The position numbers were made by a program, and so were the translations under genes. The notes under the pieces are model-generated. The model was not told where the DNA came from. It made no database searches and was given only the letters and a program-made list of their open reading frames with translations. This document shows positions 17,914 to 27,399 of a DNA stretch of 57,475 nucleotides, in pieces. Position 1 is the first letter of the stretch; each line of letters begins with the position of its first letter. This stretch comes from an uncultured Muribaculaceae bacterium. GTDB taxonomy: Bacteria > Bacteroidota > Bacteroidia > Bacteroidales > Muribaculaceae. The DNA lies in NCBI GenBank assembly GCA_947525975.1, contig CANNVE010000017.1, forward strand, positions 1 to 57,475, read 5' to 3'.

Positions 17914-19578
17914 ATGAAACGATTGATATTGTCAGCCTGCCTATTTTCATTGTTTATCGCAGCCTTCGCCGAGAGCGCATTCGACGGCGGAAAGATAATT
18001 GTCGACGGCAAGCCTTTCTTTATCAGGGGAGGCGAGCTTGGCAACAGCGGCGCCTCCTGCGCCGAAGATATCGACGATTCCTTCAGAAGACTGAAGCAGA
18101 TGCACCTCAACACGCTGCTTGTGCCCGTCTACTGGGACATGCTTGAGCCTGAAGAGGGGAAATATGATTATTCGCAGGTCGATATGATCATTGCGGCCGC
18201 TGAGCGCGAGGATATGAGGGTGGTGCCTCTATGGTTCGGCGCTTGGAAAAACTCGATGAGCTGCTACGCCCCGGCATATGTGAAAGTCGACACGGCGCGG
18301 TATCCCCGCGTGCGCACTTCGACAGGCAAGGCGCTCGAGATTGCTTCGCCGTTCTATCCAGCCATATTGGAGGCCGACAAGCGGGCTTTCGGAGAATTAT
18401 GCCGCTACATAGAGAGGCGTGACACTTCGGGGCGTGTGATCATGCTTCAGATTGAAAACGAAGTGGGGATGCTTGAAGATGCCCGGGACCATAGCGCTGC
18501 TGCCGACGCCGAATACAGCCGCGGGGTGCCTGAAAGGCTGACATCGTGGCTAAAAGCGCACAAGCGCGATATGCATCCGTGGCTGCTGTCGCGGTGGCAG
18601 GCCAATGGGTGCAAGCCCGGCGGAACGTGGGAAGAGGTATTTGGCGAAGGCATAGAGACAGATGAAATATTTCAGGCGTGGGCCTACGCCGGCTATGTGC
18701 AGCAGCTTGCGGCGCTTGCCAAAAGCATAGACAGCAGGCCTGTATATGTCAACGCCGCTCTCAACAGCCGCGGGCGCAAGCCGGGGCAATATCCCTCGGC
18801 AGGGCCTCTGGCGCATCTTAAGGATGTATGGAAAGCGGCGGCTCCGGATGTCGACATGCTCTCGCCTGACATCTATGATTCGGGCTTTGAATCATGGGTG
18901 GAGCAATACGCTATGCCCGACAATGCGCTATTCGTGCCTGAAGCCAGGCGCAGTGACTCCAACGGCGCGCAGGCGCTCTATATTCTCGGAAAGCACAATG
19001 CCGTGGGCTTCAGCCCGTTCTCTATCGAGAACGGAAATGTGTCTGCTGATGATAATCTGGCTCACGCTTACCGGATAATAGATCAGATCTATGATGCCTC
19101 CGTAGCGAATCATACAGATGGTGCGCTCTTTGATTTCTCCAATCCGGAAACTGTCATCGCTGATGGTGACCTGCGCATGACGCTTTCGCATTTCTACACC
19201 TTGCCATGGGATCCGGCTGCCGCCGATACGGCCAACTGGCCCACCACAGGATGCATCATCATCAAGCTTGCGCCGATGGACTACATCATAGCCGGCACCG
19301 GCGTGGTGGCGAAATTTGAAGATGCGTCAGGGCGGAGTGACAATGCTCTCCTTGGTGAGGACGGATTTTCGCTTGATGGAGAAGCAGGCATTCCGGCCAA
19401 GACCGATGGGGGAGGGCGGCGCATAGGTATCCTTGACGTTGCCCGGATAGAGATTGACGGAAGGGGCGAGATGCGTGTCAGGCGGCGCTACAACGGCGAT
19501 GAGACGCATCAAGGACGGCATGCCCGCATCCCTGTGGGGAAGTGGGAGATATTGCGCGTGCGACTCTATGATTATTGA
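17914..19578 (+). CDS. GH35-like beta-galactosidase family protein (DUF5597-type)
   Basis: The 554-residue exported protein has a signal peptide (MKRLILSACLFSLFIAAFAE) and a TIM-barrel glycosidase domain. It begins KIIVDGKPFFIRGGELGNSG, typical of GH35/GH42-like enzymes that act from the non-reducing end. The likely acid/base is E183 in QIENEVG and the likely nucleophile E343 in FVPEARR. The C-terminal 140 residues form a separate beta-rich domain resembling DUF5597. Proteins of this type sit in PULs for pectin- or xylan-like glycans. It converges with the regulator gene, with a hairpin between. Confidence 0.85.
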   Translation: MKRLILSACLFSLFIAAFAESAFDGGKIIVDGKPFFIRGGELGNSGASCAEDIDDSFRRLKQMHLNTLLVPVYWDMLEPEEGKYDYSQVDMIIAAAEREDMRVVPLWFGAWKNSMSCYAPAYVKVDTARYPRVRTSTGKALEIASPFYPAILEADKRAFGELCRYIERRDTSGRVIMLQIENEVGMLEDARDHSAAADAEYSRGVPERLTSWLKAHKRDMHPWLLSRWQANGCKPGGTWEEVFGEGIETDEIFQAWAYAGYVQQLAALAKSIDSRPVYVNAALNSRGRKPGQYPSAGPLAHLKDVWKAAAPDVDMLSPDIYDSGFESWVEQYAMPDNALFVPEARRSDSNGAQALYILGKHNAVGFSPFSIENGNVSADDNLAHAYRIIDQIYDASVANHTDGALFDFSNPETVIADGDLRMTLSHFYTLPWDPAAADTANWPTTGCIIIKLAPMDYIIAGTGVVAKFEDASGRSDNALLGEDGFSLDGEAGIPAKTDGGGRRIGILDVARIEIDGRGEMRVRRRYNGDETHQGRHARIPVGKWEILRVRLYDY

Positions 19579-19582
19579 CAAT

Positions 19583-19600
19583 CGCCTGCCGAGGCAGGCG
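19583..19600. terminator. bidirectional hairpin between convergent genes
   Basis: cgcctgcc and ggcaggcg form an 8-bp stem separated by two bases, between the GH35-like gene stop (19578) and the regulator stop (19609). No clear T-run is present on either side. Confidence 0.5.
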
Positions 19601-19608
19601 GGGAGGGG

Positions 19609-22371
19609 TCATTCCTTGGCGCGCAGCTGGCGCAGGTAGTCGCCGGGAGTGACCCCTTCGAATTTCTTGAAGGCGCGGAAGAAGGTGGCCCTTGAGTTGA
19701 AACCCGCTTTTTCCGACAAAGCCACGAGCGTGTAGGCCTGCTTTTTGTCGGCCTGCGCGAGCCGCTTGAATTCCTCTACCCTGAACTGATAGATGTAGTC
19801 GTAGTATGACGTATGGAGGTGCTGGCTGAAGACGTAGCTGAGCTTGTGGCTCGAAACGCCTATCTTTTCGGCTATTGTCGCTATCTTCAGGTCAGGGTCG
19901 GTGTATAGCTTGGTGTCTTGCAGCAGGGTCTTTGCCTGCTTGGCTATTTTGGCGCATTCCTTTTCCGACAGGTAGTTGGCGGCGTATTTTTTGCTTTCCT
20001 GTTCAGGCGCGGGCGCATCGGGTTGTTCTGCGTCAGGCTTGCCGGCGGCTTCGGCATCGGGTGTGTCCGGGGCTGATGATTCAGCCGCATTGCCCGGGAC
20101 GGCGGAGGAATGCCTCTTTTTGTAGACATAGATGGTATATAGCCATCCGGCTGATACGATCAATATTATCGCCGCAGAGAGGCCCAGCCACAGCCATAGG
20201 CTCATGGATTCGGGATTGTTTACTGTGAATTCAGTTTCGGTCAGCGGATTTCCTATCTGCCTGACTTTAAGCCCGAGCGTGGCTTTGTCGATAGGAGAGA
20301 GCGTGATGTTCATATCGGGGCCCACGCGCATCCAGGAATTGCCGTTGTCAAGCGAATATTCGTATCTCGCCATCTCGCTGCCGGCGAATGCGGCGTCGGT
20401 CAGCGACAGTTTTATCATTTTTTGGTTTGAGAGCAGGTCGATGCGCGATGCTTCGGCGGAATTCCTGTCAGACAGCATACGGGCGCCGTTGGCGTCAGTG
20501 ACGAATGACGGCCTTGCCTTTCTGCGCGAAAGCACGCCGTCGGGCACCGATTTGAGGTCGGTTGTGAGCAGGCCTCCCGTGTGGCAAAGGTACAGAGTGC
20601 CTCCCTCACCGATTTTAGGTGCTCCGGAGTTGAACATCGGCGTCGGGATTCCGTCGGCAAATCCGTAAGAGGATAGGGCTTCGTCGAAAGGAGAGCATTT
20701 GTAAAGGCCGTTGGTGGTTGTGATCCATACTCTTCCTTTCTCGTCCTCCACCACTCCGCGGGCGTCAGTGATGGTAGATACCAGATTGTTGATGTCAGAT
20801 TTCTGAAGGTCGGATTTGTATACGGTGATGCGGCCCGAATTTGTCACCACCCAAAGGTCGTGGTTGCGTGTCTCATATATCTGGCGCACATCTTTGTCGG
20901 TAATGCGGTCTGACGGGCGCAGGATTCCCTTATCGGTGTCGATAGTGTATGTGCCCAGCGCCGAGGCCGCCCAACCGCGACCGCTTGAGTCGAAGAATAC
21001 TGTGTAAATATTTGCGAGTGAGTCATTTGTGTCGGTGGTGAGGATGCGTGAGATGGTTTTCTCTCCGTCGGTCTTGTATATGCCTGATGATGTCCCCATC
21101 CACAGGTCTCCGTTCTTGTCGGTGGATAGAGAGAATATCGAGCCGCGCAGGTTTCTGTCGCCGTATCGTGTTATGCTCCCGGTCTTTGGGTCGAAGATAG
21201 ACAGGCCGCCGCCGTATGTGCCGATGGCGTATTTGCCGTTGTGCTTCTCAATGGTGAGCACGAGGCCCGATCCGAGCTGCTCTTTGGTGATGTGCGTAGA
21301 CCTGCCCGACGCGTTGTCGATGAAAAAGGCTCCGTTGCGTGTGCCCACCATGAGCTTGTCGCCATCGGCATGTACGGCTCTCACCGAGGCGCCGTGGCTT
21401 ATGCCGGGGATTGGCATCATGGAGAATGCGTCGGATGACAGGAGCGAGTGCTCTGCGCCCATGAGATAATATCCCACGTGCATGCGGTCAAACTTGTCAA
21501 TCATCAGCGAATATATCTGATTGTTGTGCTCATCACCTGATTTCAGGTGTCCGATAGGCATTTGCGTCACAGCAGTCGATCCGTGACGGAGCATGAGGAT
21601 GCCGTCGCCGTCAGTGGCGATGTAGATGTTGCCGTCAGAGTCATTGTCAAGCTGTCGAAGCACCGCACCGTTGACATCGACAGTGTATGCTGCGCCGCTT
21701 GTCAGGTCGATCACAGCCAGCCCGTCGGTGCATGATGCGGCATAGAGCCTGTCGGAATCGCGCAGCAGGGCTGTGGCATTGAATGGACCGTAGATCAGCG
21801 TCAGTCTCTTGGTGGCGAGGTCGATTGAGTACACTCCCTGGTCCGTGGCCAGGAAAGCGTGCTGCCCATCGGGGGCTATTGCCCTGATTTTTAAAGGCTG
21901 CAGCAATGCCGCACTGCAATATTTAAGATTGGGAGAGATGAAGAAGATGCCGTTGTCGGTGCCCACGATGATAGAGTCGCTGGCGGTGACAGCCAGGCAG
22001 TTTGCTGACTTTATTTTCTTGCTGAACAGCGGAGCGGGCTTATTGTCGGTCAGTGTGAAGTCGATTTCGTAGAGTCCGGCGCTTGTGGCTGCGAGTATGT
22101 CATGGTTTGCTGTCTCCACAAAGGCGTATGTTATGGCCGGGAGGTTGTTGTTGTCGATGATCGCTGTCACGGCGCTGTTGTTGCCGTCAAACGCTATGAT
22201 TTCTTTATCAGTGCCTATCCAGAGCAGTTGCTCGCTGTCTTTGAGGAATGTATGCACGGTAGAGGTGCGTAGAGTTCCTGACGATGGAATGTCGATGAAT
22301 ATCGGCGCCTTGGCCAGGCCGGCCAGGCTCACCGATATCAGGAATGTTATTACCAGCAGTATTCGTGGCAT
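19609..22371 (-). CDS. membrane-spanning sensor with beta-propeller and AraC output, no kinase
   Basis: This 920-residue regulator has a signal/anchor helix (1-20) and a long periplasmic region of Reg_prop-type propeller repeats (for example LLWIGTDKEII, DLWMGTSSGIY, RVWITTTNGLY). A Y_Y_Y-like beta domain follows (YEYSLDNGNSWMRVG), then one membrane helix at about 735-760 and a disordered Ala/Pro/Asp-rich linker. The C-terminus is an AraC-type HTH of about 100 residues (IATIAEKIGVSSHKLSYVF, SEKAGFNSRATFFRAFKKF). The architecture matches hybrid two-component PUL sensors but lacks the histidine kinase and receiver domains. It probably senses an oligosaccharide in the periplasm and activates the divergent susC promoter (inference). 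It is cotranscribed with the DUF4861 gene upstream. Confidence 0.9.
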   Translation of the reverse strand: MPRILLVITFLISVSLAGLAKAPIFIDIPSSGTLRTSTVHTFLKDSEQLLWIGTDKEIIAFDGNNSAVTAIIDNNNLPAITYAFVETANHDILAATSAGLYEIDFTLTDNKPAPLFSKKIKSANCLAVTASDSIIVGTDNGIFFISPNLKYCSAALLQPLKIRAIAPDGQHAFLATDQGVYSIDLATKRLTLIYGPFNATALLRDSDRLYAASCTDGLAVIDLTSGAAYTVDVNGAVLRQLDNDSDGNIYIATDGDGILMLRHGSTAVTQMPIGHLKSGDEHNNQIYSLMIDKFDRMHVGYYLMGAEHSLLSSDAFSMMPIPGISHGASVRAVHADGDKLMVGTRNGAFFIDNASGRSTHITKEQLGSGLVLTIEKHNGKYAIGTYGGGLSIFDPKTGSITRYGDRNLRGSIFSLSTDKNGDLWMGTSSGIYKTDGEKTISRILTTDTNDSLANIYTVFFDSSGRGWAASALGTYTIDTDKGILRPSDRITDKDVRQIYETRNHDLWVVTNSGRITVYKSDLQKSDINNLVSTITDARGVVEDEKGRVWITTTNGLYKCSPFDEALSSYGFADGIPTPMFNSGAPKIGEGGTLYLCHTGGLLTTDLKSVPDGVLSRRKARPSFVTDANGARMLSDRNSAEASRIDLLSNQKMIKLSLTDAAFAGSEMARYEYSLDNGNSWMRVGPDMNITLSPIDKATLGLKVRQIGNPLTETEFTVNNPESMSLWLWLGLSAAIILIVSAGWLYTIYVYKKRHSSAVPGNAAESSAPDTPDAEAAGKPDAEQPDAPAPEQESKKYAANYLSEKECAKIAKQAKTLLQDTKLYTDPDLKIATIAEKIGVSSHKLSYVFSQHLHTSYYDYIYQFRVEEFKRLAQADKKQAYTLVALSEKAGFNSRATFFRAFKKFEGVTPGDYLRQLRAKE

Positions 22372-22423
22372 AGGTTCTGATTAAGTTGGTGGGGCGGGGA
22401 TGAAGTGAAGATCCGGGGGCTGT

Positions 22424-23647
22424 TTACTTCTTTAGGCTTGCCTTAAGCGGAGCATCGATTGCCTGCTTGCGGGCGCTGATTATCGATTGCCAACGGGCAG
22501 AGTCGGGCACGGAGCCTTTGCTCCAGCCTGAGCCCCAATAGTATACGAAGGGCACTCCGGGAGTGTAGGTTGAGGATGCCAGAGCCTGGCCTACGGCATT
22601 GGCCTTGACCTCGTCAAATGCGGCGTAGCGCAGAGTGTCGGCGCCCGGCACGATGGCTCCAACGTAGATCTCGCCATTGTCGACCGAGGTGTCGTCGGAA
22701 AGGTCTATGACCGAAATGGCGTCAGCGTCAGGAATAAGCGTGTATCCGTCGGGCTTGTCGGCGTGTACCACTATACCGGCCACGATTGGAGTGGGGGAGT
22801 CGACGCCGTCATATATGGTGCTGACCTTGTTGAAGTGCGACAGGCGGTCAAGTGACAGTGTGCGTGTCTCCGTGATGTATCGCTGCGCCCCGGAAGCGTC
22901 ATTGCCAAAAGGAATTGAGTCGACGGTGAAGCGCACAGTGAGGCGCAGGGGGCCATTGTCGAGCACCTCGTAACTGTCGTAGGCTGTGGGATAGCATATG
23001 GCCGAGTCGAGCATCAGGGCGTTGGCGCCTGCTCCAAGGGTTGGTCCCACGGTGTATCCGTCAAAGCCCTCTCCGTGGTCTTTGTGATATGTTATTTTCT
23101 CGGGGCCGTGGTCAAGATTGTAGAATCTGTCTACAATCGGTGCCGGACCGCGTTTGCACCAGATGTCGTATCCGTGCACCTTGCCTCCGCCCTTTTTGAA
23201 CGATGGGCCATAGAGCCTGTAGCCGGAATGCTCGTTTTCCCAAGCGAAATCGTCCTGGCAGTCGGGGCGCACCGTATAAGCGATATTTGACGCCTCGGTC
23301 ATTGCCATTGAGCTTTTGAGCAGGTCTTCGTTGAGGTCTGTCCTTTTTATAATATTGTAAGTGGCCGACTGGCCCGCCTTGACAGATGCTGGAAAGATCA
23401 GTGCGCCGTCATGCGTGATTTGGAATGTCACAGGCTGGCCTGCGGCATCGGCGATGACGTAGACGGTGGCTGTGTCAGACAGGATTTCAGGCGCGGGCGA
23501 TAATTCCACTATTTCGTCGGCTCTGTCAGAGGGGGAGTCGTTGGTCACGATTATGGCTCCGGCGCCGTTGTCAGAGCATGCTGAGATGGCAGAGGCCATG
23601 GCGGCTATGGCTGCGGCTTTGATGATGAGAAGGGTGTCTTTATGCAT
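22424..23647 (-). CDS. DUF4861 family lipoprotein
   Basis: The 407-residue protein starts MHKDTLLIIKAAAIAAMASA, with lipobox AISACS (Cys about residue 25). An upstream in-frame start at 23851 would extend it across the promoter and is rejected. The body matches DUF4861: GPSFKKGGGKVHGYDIWCKR, YHKDHGEGFDGYTVG and a beta-rich fold. DUF4861 proteins occur in pectin and uronate PULs, but no activity is established that I can cite. It is the first gene of a minus-strand pair with the regulator (52-nt gap), transcribed away from susC. Confidence 0.85.
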   Translation of the reverse strand: MHKDTLLIIKAAAIAAMASAISACSDNGAGAIIVTNDSPSDRADEIVELSPAPEILSDTATVYVIADAAGQPVTFQITHDGALIFPASVKAGQSATYNIIKRTDLNEDLLKSSMAMTEASNIAYTVRPDCQDDFAWENEHSGYRLYGPSFKKGGGKVHGYDIWCKRGPAPIVDRFYNLDHGPEKITYHKDHGEGFDGYTVGPTLGAGANALMLDSAICYPTAYDSYEVLDNGPLRLTVRFTVDSIPFGNDASGAQRYITETRTLSLDRLSHFNKVSTIYDGVDSPTPIVAGIVVHADKPDGYTLIPDADAISVIDLSDDTSVDNGEIYVGAIVPGADTLRYAAFDEVKANAVGQALASSTYTPGVPFVYYWGSGWSKGSVPDSARWQSIISARKQAIDAPLKASLKK

Positions 23648-23679
23648 GGTGGATTTAAGTGTTTCAGGTGATATGATGG

Positions 23680-23710
23680 CAAATTTAGGCAGAATATTTG
23701 TAATAAACAA
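23680..23710 (-). promoter_or_regulatory. promoter of the DUF4861-regulator pair
   Basis: A -33 TTG (23710-23708) and the -7 box TAAATTTG (23687-23680) are spaced by 20 nt on the minus strand, about 33 nt before the ATG at 23647. The complete consensus suggests constitutive expression of the regulator. Confidence 0.65.
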
Positions 23711-24033
23711 TAAATTGACACTAAAAAATGTTGCAAAATCATTGCATACGCCCAGTGGCTGGTGAATAATGGTGTAATTTTCAGATAAATAATGCATACG
23801 GCATCCTACTTTTTCACCATCGGCGACTGACTCGTCAGTTCCCGGCTCCAAGGCTTCAAACCATTGTCTTCTAATTGTATGAAACGGAAATGAAGTATCA
23901 ATTTATTATCAAACCATAAAGTATCTATTTATTATATTATTGAAATCCAAGGATATAATCGGTTTTAACATTCATTATAATTTTTCACAACATATAATAG
24001 GTATATGATACGAGAACGGGGGCTTTAAGGCAG

Positions 24034-24041
24034 TAAATTTG
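24034..24041 (+). promoter_or_regulatory. TAAATTTG -7 box for susC
   Basis: An exact -7 match 114 nt before the susC ATG. No TTG/TTTG is seen at 19-21 nt upstream, which fits an activator-dependent promoter. The direct repeats centre about 120 nt further upstream. Confidence 0.6.
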
Positions 24042-24154
24042 CAGACGAATGGGCATAAGACCTGTGATTAAAATGATTGGAATGCCGTATCGGACGACCA
24101 TGAAAAATTGAAGAAAACTTAACCAACTTTACCAAATAATACCAAAACCAATTC

Positions 24155-27100
24155 ATGAAAGGAAAGAGCAAAAGTATCGACTCGTGCGTTCGCGCTGCGG
24201 TCGTGGCTTCCGCAATGCTGATGGGTGCGCCCCTGATGCCGTGGAGCGCGCCTATGGCAATGTACGCAGCCGAGCAAGGCACCTACACCATCAAGGGTAC
24301 GGTGATCGACTCTGAAGGCGAGCCTCTGATTGGCGCGTCAGTGATTGTGTCCGGCACCAAGGTCGGAGTATCGACCGACATCGATGGCAATTTCACTCTC
24401 CCCGGCGTATCGACAGGGGCCGAGCTGGAAGTGTCATACGTCGGCTTCAAGCCCATCAAAGTTAAAGTAGATGGGGCTCACGATTATGAGATCGTGATGA
24501 ACGAAGACTCAAATGTGCTTGACGAAGTGGTGGTAGTGGGCTATGGTACGCAGAAGAAAGCTACCATGACCGGCGCTGTCACCGCCATCGGCTCGGCATC
24601 ATTCGAGAAGAAGGGCAACCTCTCCAGCCCCGTGCAGGCTCTGCAGGGTCAGGTGCCCGGTGTAATCATCACCCGCAGCTCATCGGCTCCCGGCGACGAA
24701 AGCTGGGGCATGAAACTGCGTGGTGCCGTATCAAAGAACGGCTCAGACCCCCTGATCATCATCGACGGCATCGAATACGAGAGCGTCAACGAGCTTCGCC
24801 TCCTCAACCCCTCGGATATCGAGTCGATGAACTTCCTCAAGGATGCCGCCGCATCAATCTATGGTAGCAAGGCTGCCGGCGGCGTTGTCATCATCACCAC
24901 CAAGCGCGCCACCGAGGCCAAGACCCGCGTAGAGTACAACGGATCGTTCACCCTTAAGAAGATCGGTCTGTCATCAGAGATGATGTCGCTCGACCAGTGG
25001 TCAGACGCTGTGCTCCAGGCACGCTACAACGACGGCTACGACGACACCGACACATGGGTGCGCTACGCCAAGCTCGCTCTCGAGCACCGCAACCATTACA
25101 TCGACCTCGACCATTCAGGTCATCCCTGGGGCGGCACCGCATTCACCGACGTGGCCGACTTCACATTCTTCGACACTGACTGGCATGACATCATGTGGGG
25201 CGACTCTTGGGCCACCACCCATGAGGTAGCCGTGTCGGGCGGTAAGGAAGGCGCGCTCTTCCGCCTGTCGCTCGGATACATGTACGACGACTCTAACCTG
25301 AAGTGGGGCAACAACAACAACAACCGCTTCAACTTCCGCCTCACCAACCAGTTTGACCTCGCCAGCAACCTGAAGCTGCAGTCGATCGTCAGCTACAACC
25401 GTCAGGATCAGGTGGCTCCCACCCAGATTGGCGCGGCTCTCAACAGCCAGACCACCCAGCCCGGTTTCCCCTCGAGCACAATCGACGGCAAGCCCTACGG
25501 ATGGGGCACATGGGGCACTCCCAACTGGAAGGCTGAGCTCGGCGGCGACAACAAGCTCAAGGTGTCGGCCATCAACATTTCAGAGACCATCACCTGGGAG
25601 ATCCTCAAGGGACTGCGCGCCGTGGGTACCGTAGGCTACAACACCTCTACAGCCACCCGCGATATCAAGTCGCTCTCGATCGACTTCTACAACTATGCAG
25701 GCAACAAGAAGATCAACACCAGCCCCATCAGCAGCGACACATATTATGAGAAGTCAAACTCTCGCACCGACTTTTATTCAGTGCAGGGCTATCTCGAGTG
25801 GAGCAAGCTCTTCGCCGAGAAGCATGATGTCAAGCTCATGGGCGGTGCGCAGTACAACCTCAAGCAGTATGACTACACCCGCACCACAGCCAAGGAAATC
25901 AACCCCTCGCTCGACGTGATCAACGGCTCAGGCGATATCACCATCGGCCCGAGCGCATGGGAAGAGGCTATCATGTCATACTACGGACGTGCCAACTACG
26001 CTTACCTCGACAAGTATCTCTTGGAGGCACAGATCCGTTACGACGGCAGCTCTAAGTTCCAGCCCGAAAACCGCTGGGCGGCATTCTGGGGAGCATCGGC
26101 AGGCTGGCGTATCTCGCAGGAGAAATTCTTCGAGCCCCTGCGCGGATTCATCAACGAACTCAAGGTGCGCGCATCATACGGCAACGTCGGCAACCAGGGC
26201 GGCATCGACCGCTATGACGGCTCTCTGCTCTACAACTTCGCATCGAGCAGCGGCATCCTGATCAACGGCCAGCTCGTGTCTACGCTCAACACCAACGGCA
26301 AGCTCATCTCTACCGACCGCACATGGGAGCGCGTGCACAACTACAACCTTGGTGTTGACTTCGGTCTCTTCAACAACCGCCTGAGCGGTACGGTCGAAAT
26401 CTTCCGCAAGAAAATCAACAACATGCTCATCGACGTCAACTACCCCGGCATCCTCGGCGACAAGGCTCCTACAGCCAACCTCGGCAAGTTCAAGGCATGG
26501 GGCTGGGAAGGCCAGGTGGCATGGCGTGACCGCATCGGCAACGTAAACTACCACATCGGCGGTACATTCACCTACGCTGACAACGAACTTCTCGACAACG
26601 GCGGCGACGGCTCTGTCGCCAGCGGCGTGCGCAGCAACCGCGAGGGCTATCCCCTCAACTCGGTGTTCGGTCTCCGCTACTGCGGCAAGATCCAGACCCA
26701 GGAGCAGCTTGAGAAATACATCGACCGCTACGCTGCCACATCGCAGATAGGCAACATCAGCAAGCTCCGCCTCGGCGACAACATGTATGAGGACGTCAAC
26801 GGCGACGGCAAGCTCACCTCTGACGACTATGTATACCTCGGCACTGACGATCCCAAGATCCAGTTCTCGTTCAACTTCGGCATCGAGTGGAAGGGCTTCG
26901 ACGTAGAGCTCGTGTTCCAGGGCGCTTCGAAGCGCACCGTATGGCGCGACGACGCCAACCGTATCCCCATGCGCTCTGTCTACCTCAACAGTCCCGCATA
27001 TTCTGTAGGCCGCATCTGGTCAGAGGATAACCCCAACGGCTTCTATCCCTCTCTCACCAACCAGGCCGACATCAACAACTACAACTACCAGTGCTCGTCA

Positions 27101-27346
27101 TGGCAGGTGCAGGACGGCAGCTATCTGCGTCTGAAGAACCTGACCGTCGGCTACACCTTCCAGCCCTCTCTGCTGAAGAAGATCAAAGGCATCAACAGCC
27201 TGCGCGTATACTTCACCGGCACCGACCTCTGGGAGCACAGCAAGATCAACGACGGCTGGGACCCCGAAGCCTCGCGCAACGTGGGCGGCCTCAACCGCTA
27301 TCCCTTCCTGCGCAACTACACTGTGGGTCTTAACGTAGGATTCTAA
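24155..27346 (+). CDS. SusC/RagA-type TonB-linked outer membrane protein
   Basis: The 1063-residue outer membrane importer for oligosaccharides works with the SusD-like lipoprotein downstream. It has a long signal peptide (to about residue 40), then a carboxypeptidase-D-regulatory-like domain (about 46-120, TIKGTVIDSEGEPLIGASV). The SusC signature DEVVVVGYGTQKK (about 126-138) precedes a plug domain (SSPVQALQGQVPGVIITRSS, GGVVIITTKRA), and a 22-strand-type barrel ends LRNYTVGLNVGF. Codon choice is very C-rich, suggesting strong expression. It is the first gene of the 12-gene PUL operon. Confidence 0.98.
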   Translation: MKGKSKSIDSCVRAAVVASAMLMGAPLMPWSAPMAMYAAEQGTYTIKGTVIDSEGEPLIGASVIVSGTKVGVSTDIDGNFTLPGVSTGAELEVSYVGFKPIKVKVDGAHDYEIVMNEDSNVLDEVVVVGYGTQKKATMTGAVTAIGSASFEKKGNLSSPVQALQGQVPGVIITRSSSAPGDESWGMKLRGAVSKNGSDPLIIIDGIEYESVNELRLLNPSDIESMNFLKDAAASIYGSKAAGGVVIITTKRATEAKTRVEYNGSFTLKKIGLSSEMMSLDQWSDAVLQARYNDGYDDTDTWVRYAKLALEHRNHYIDLDHSGHPWGGTAFTDVADFTFFDTDWHDIMWGDSWATTHEVAVSGGKEGALFRLSLGYMYDDSNLKWGNNNNNRFNFRLTNQFDLASNLKLQSIVSYNRQDQVAPTQIGAALNSQTTQPGFPSSTIDGKPYGWGTWGTPNWKAELGGDNKLKVSAINISETITWEILKGLRAVGTVGYNTSTATRDIKSLSIDFYNYAGNKKINTSPISSDTYYEKSNSRTDFYSVQGYLEWSKLFAEKHDVKLMGGAQYNLKQYDYTRTTAKEINPSLDVINGSGDITIGPSAWEEAIMSYYGRANYAYLDKYLLEAQIRYDGSSKFQPENRWAAFWGASAGWRISQEKFFEPLRGFINELKVRASYGNVGNQGGIDRYDGSLLYNFASSSGILINGQLVSTLNTNGKLISTDRTWERVHNYNLGVDFGLFNNRLSGTVEIFRKKINNMLIDVNYPGILGDKAPTANLGKFKAWGWEGQVAWRDRIGNVNYHIGGTFTYADNELLDNGGDGSVASGVRSNREGYPLNSVFGLRYCGKIQTQEQLEKYIDRYAATSQIGNISKLRLGDNMYEDVNGDGKLTSDDYVYLGTDDPKIQFSFNFGIEWKGFDVELVFQGASKRTVWRDDANRIPMRSVYLNSPAYSVGRIWSEDNPNGFYPSLTNQADINNYNYQCSSWQVQDGSYLRLKNLTVGYTFQPSLLKKIKGINSLRVYFTGTDLWEHSKINDGWDPEASRNVGGLNRYPFLRNYTVGLNVGF

Positions 27347-27399
27347 TAACCCAAATCCAATTTTTTGAGTTTCGGATTCAATAAAACAAAGCACAACAA

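Larger units (their letters stand above)
23648..24154. promoter_or_regulatory. divergent control region between DUF4861 gene and susC
   Basis: This 507-nt A+T-rich gap without a gene holds two divergent TAAATTTG boxes. An imperfect direct repeat, aagtatcWatttattat, lies at 23893-23909 and 23919-23935, 26 nt apart. A small hairpin, actgac-tc-gtcagt, is at 23826-23839. The arrangement suits activation of susC by the AraC-type regulator encoded at 22371-19609 (inference). Confidence 0.6.
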
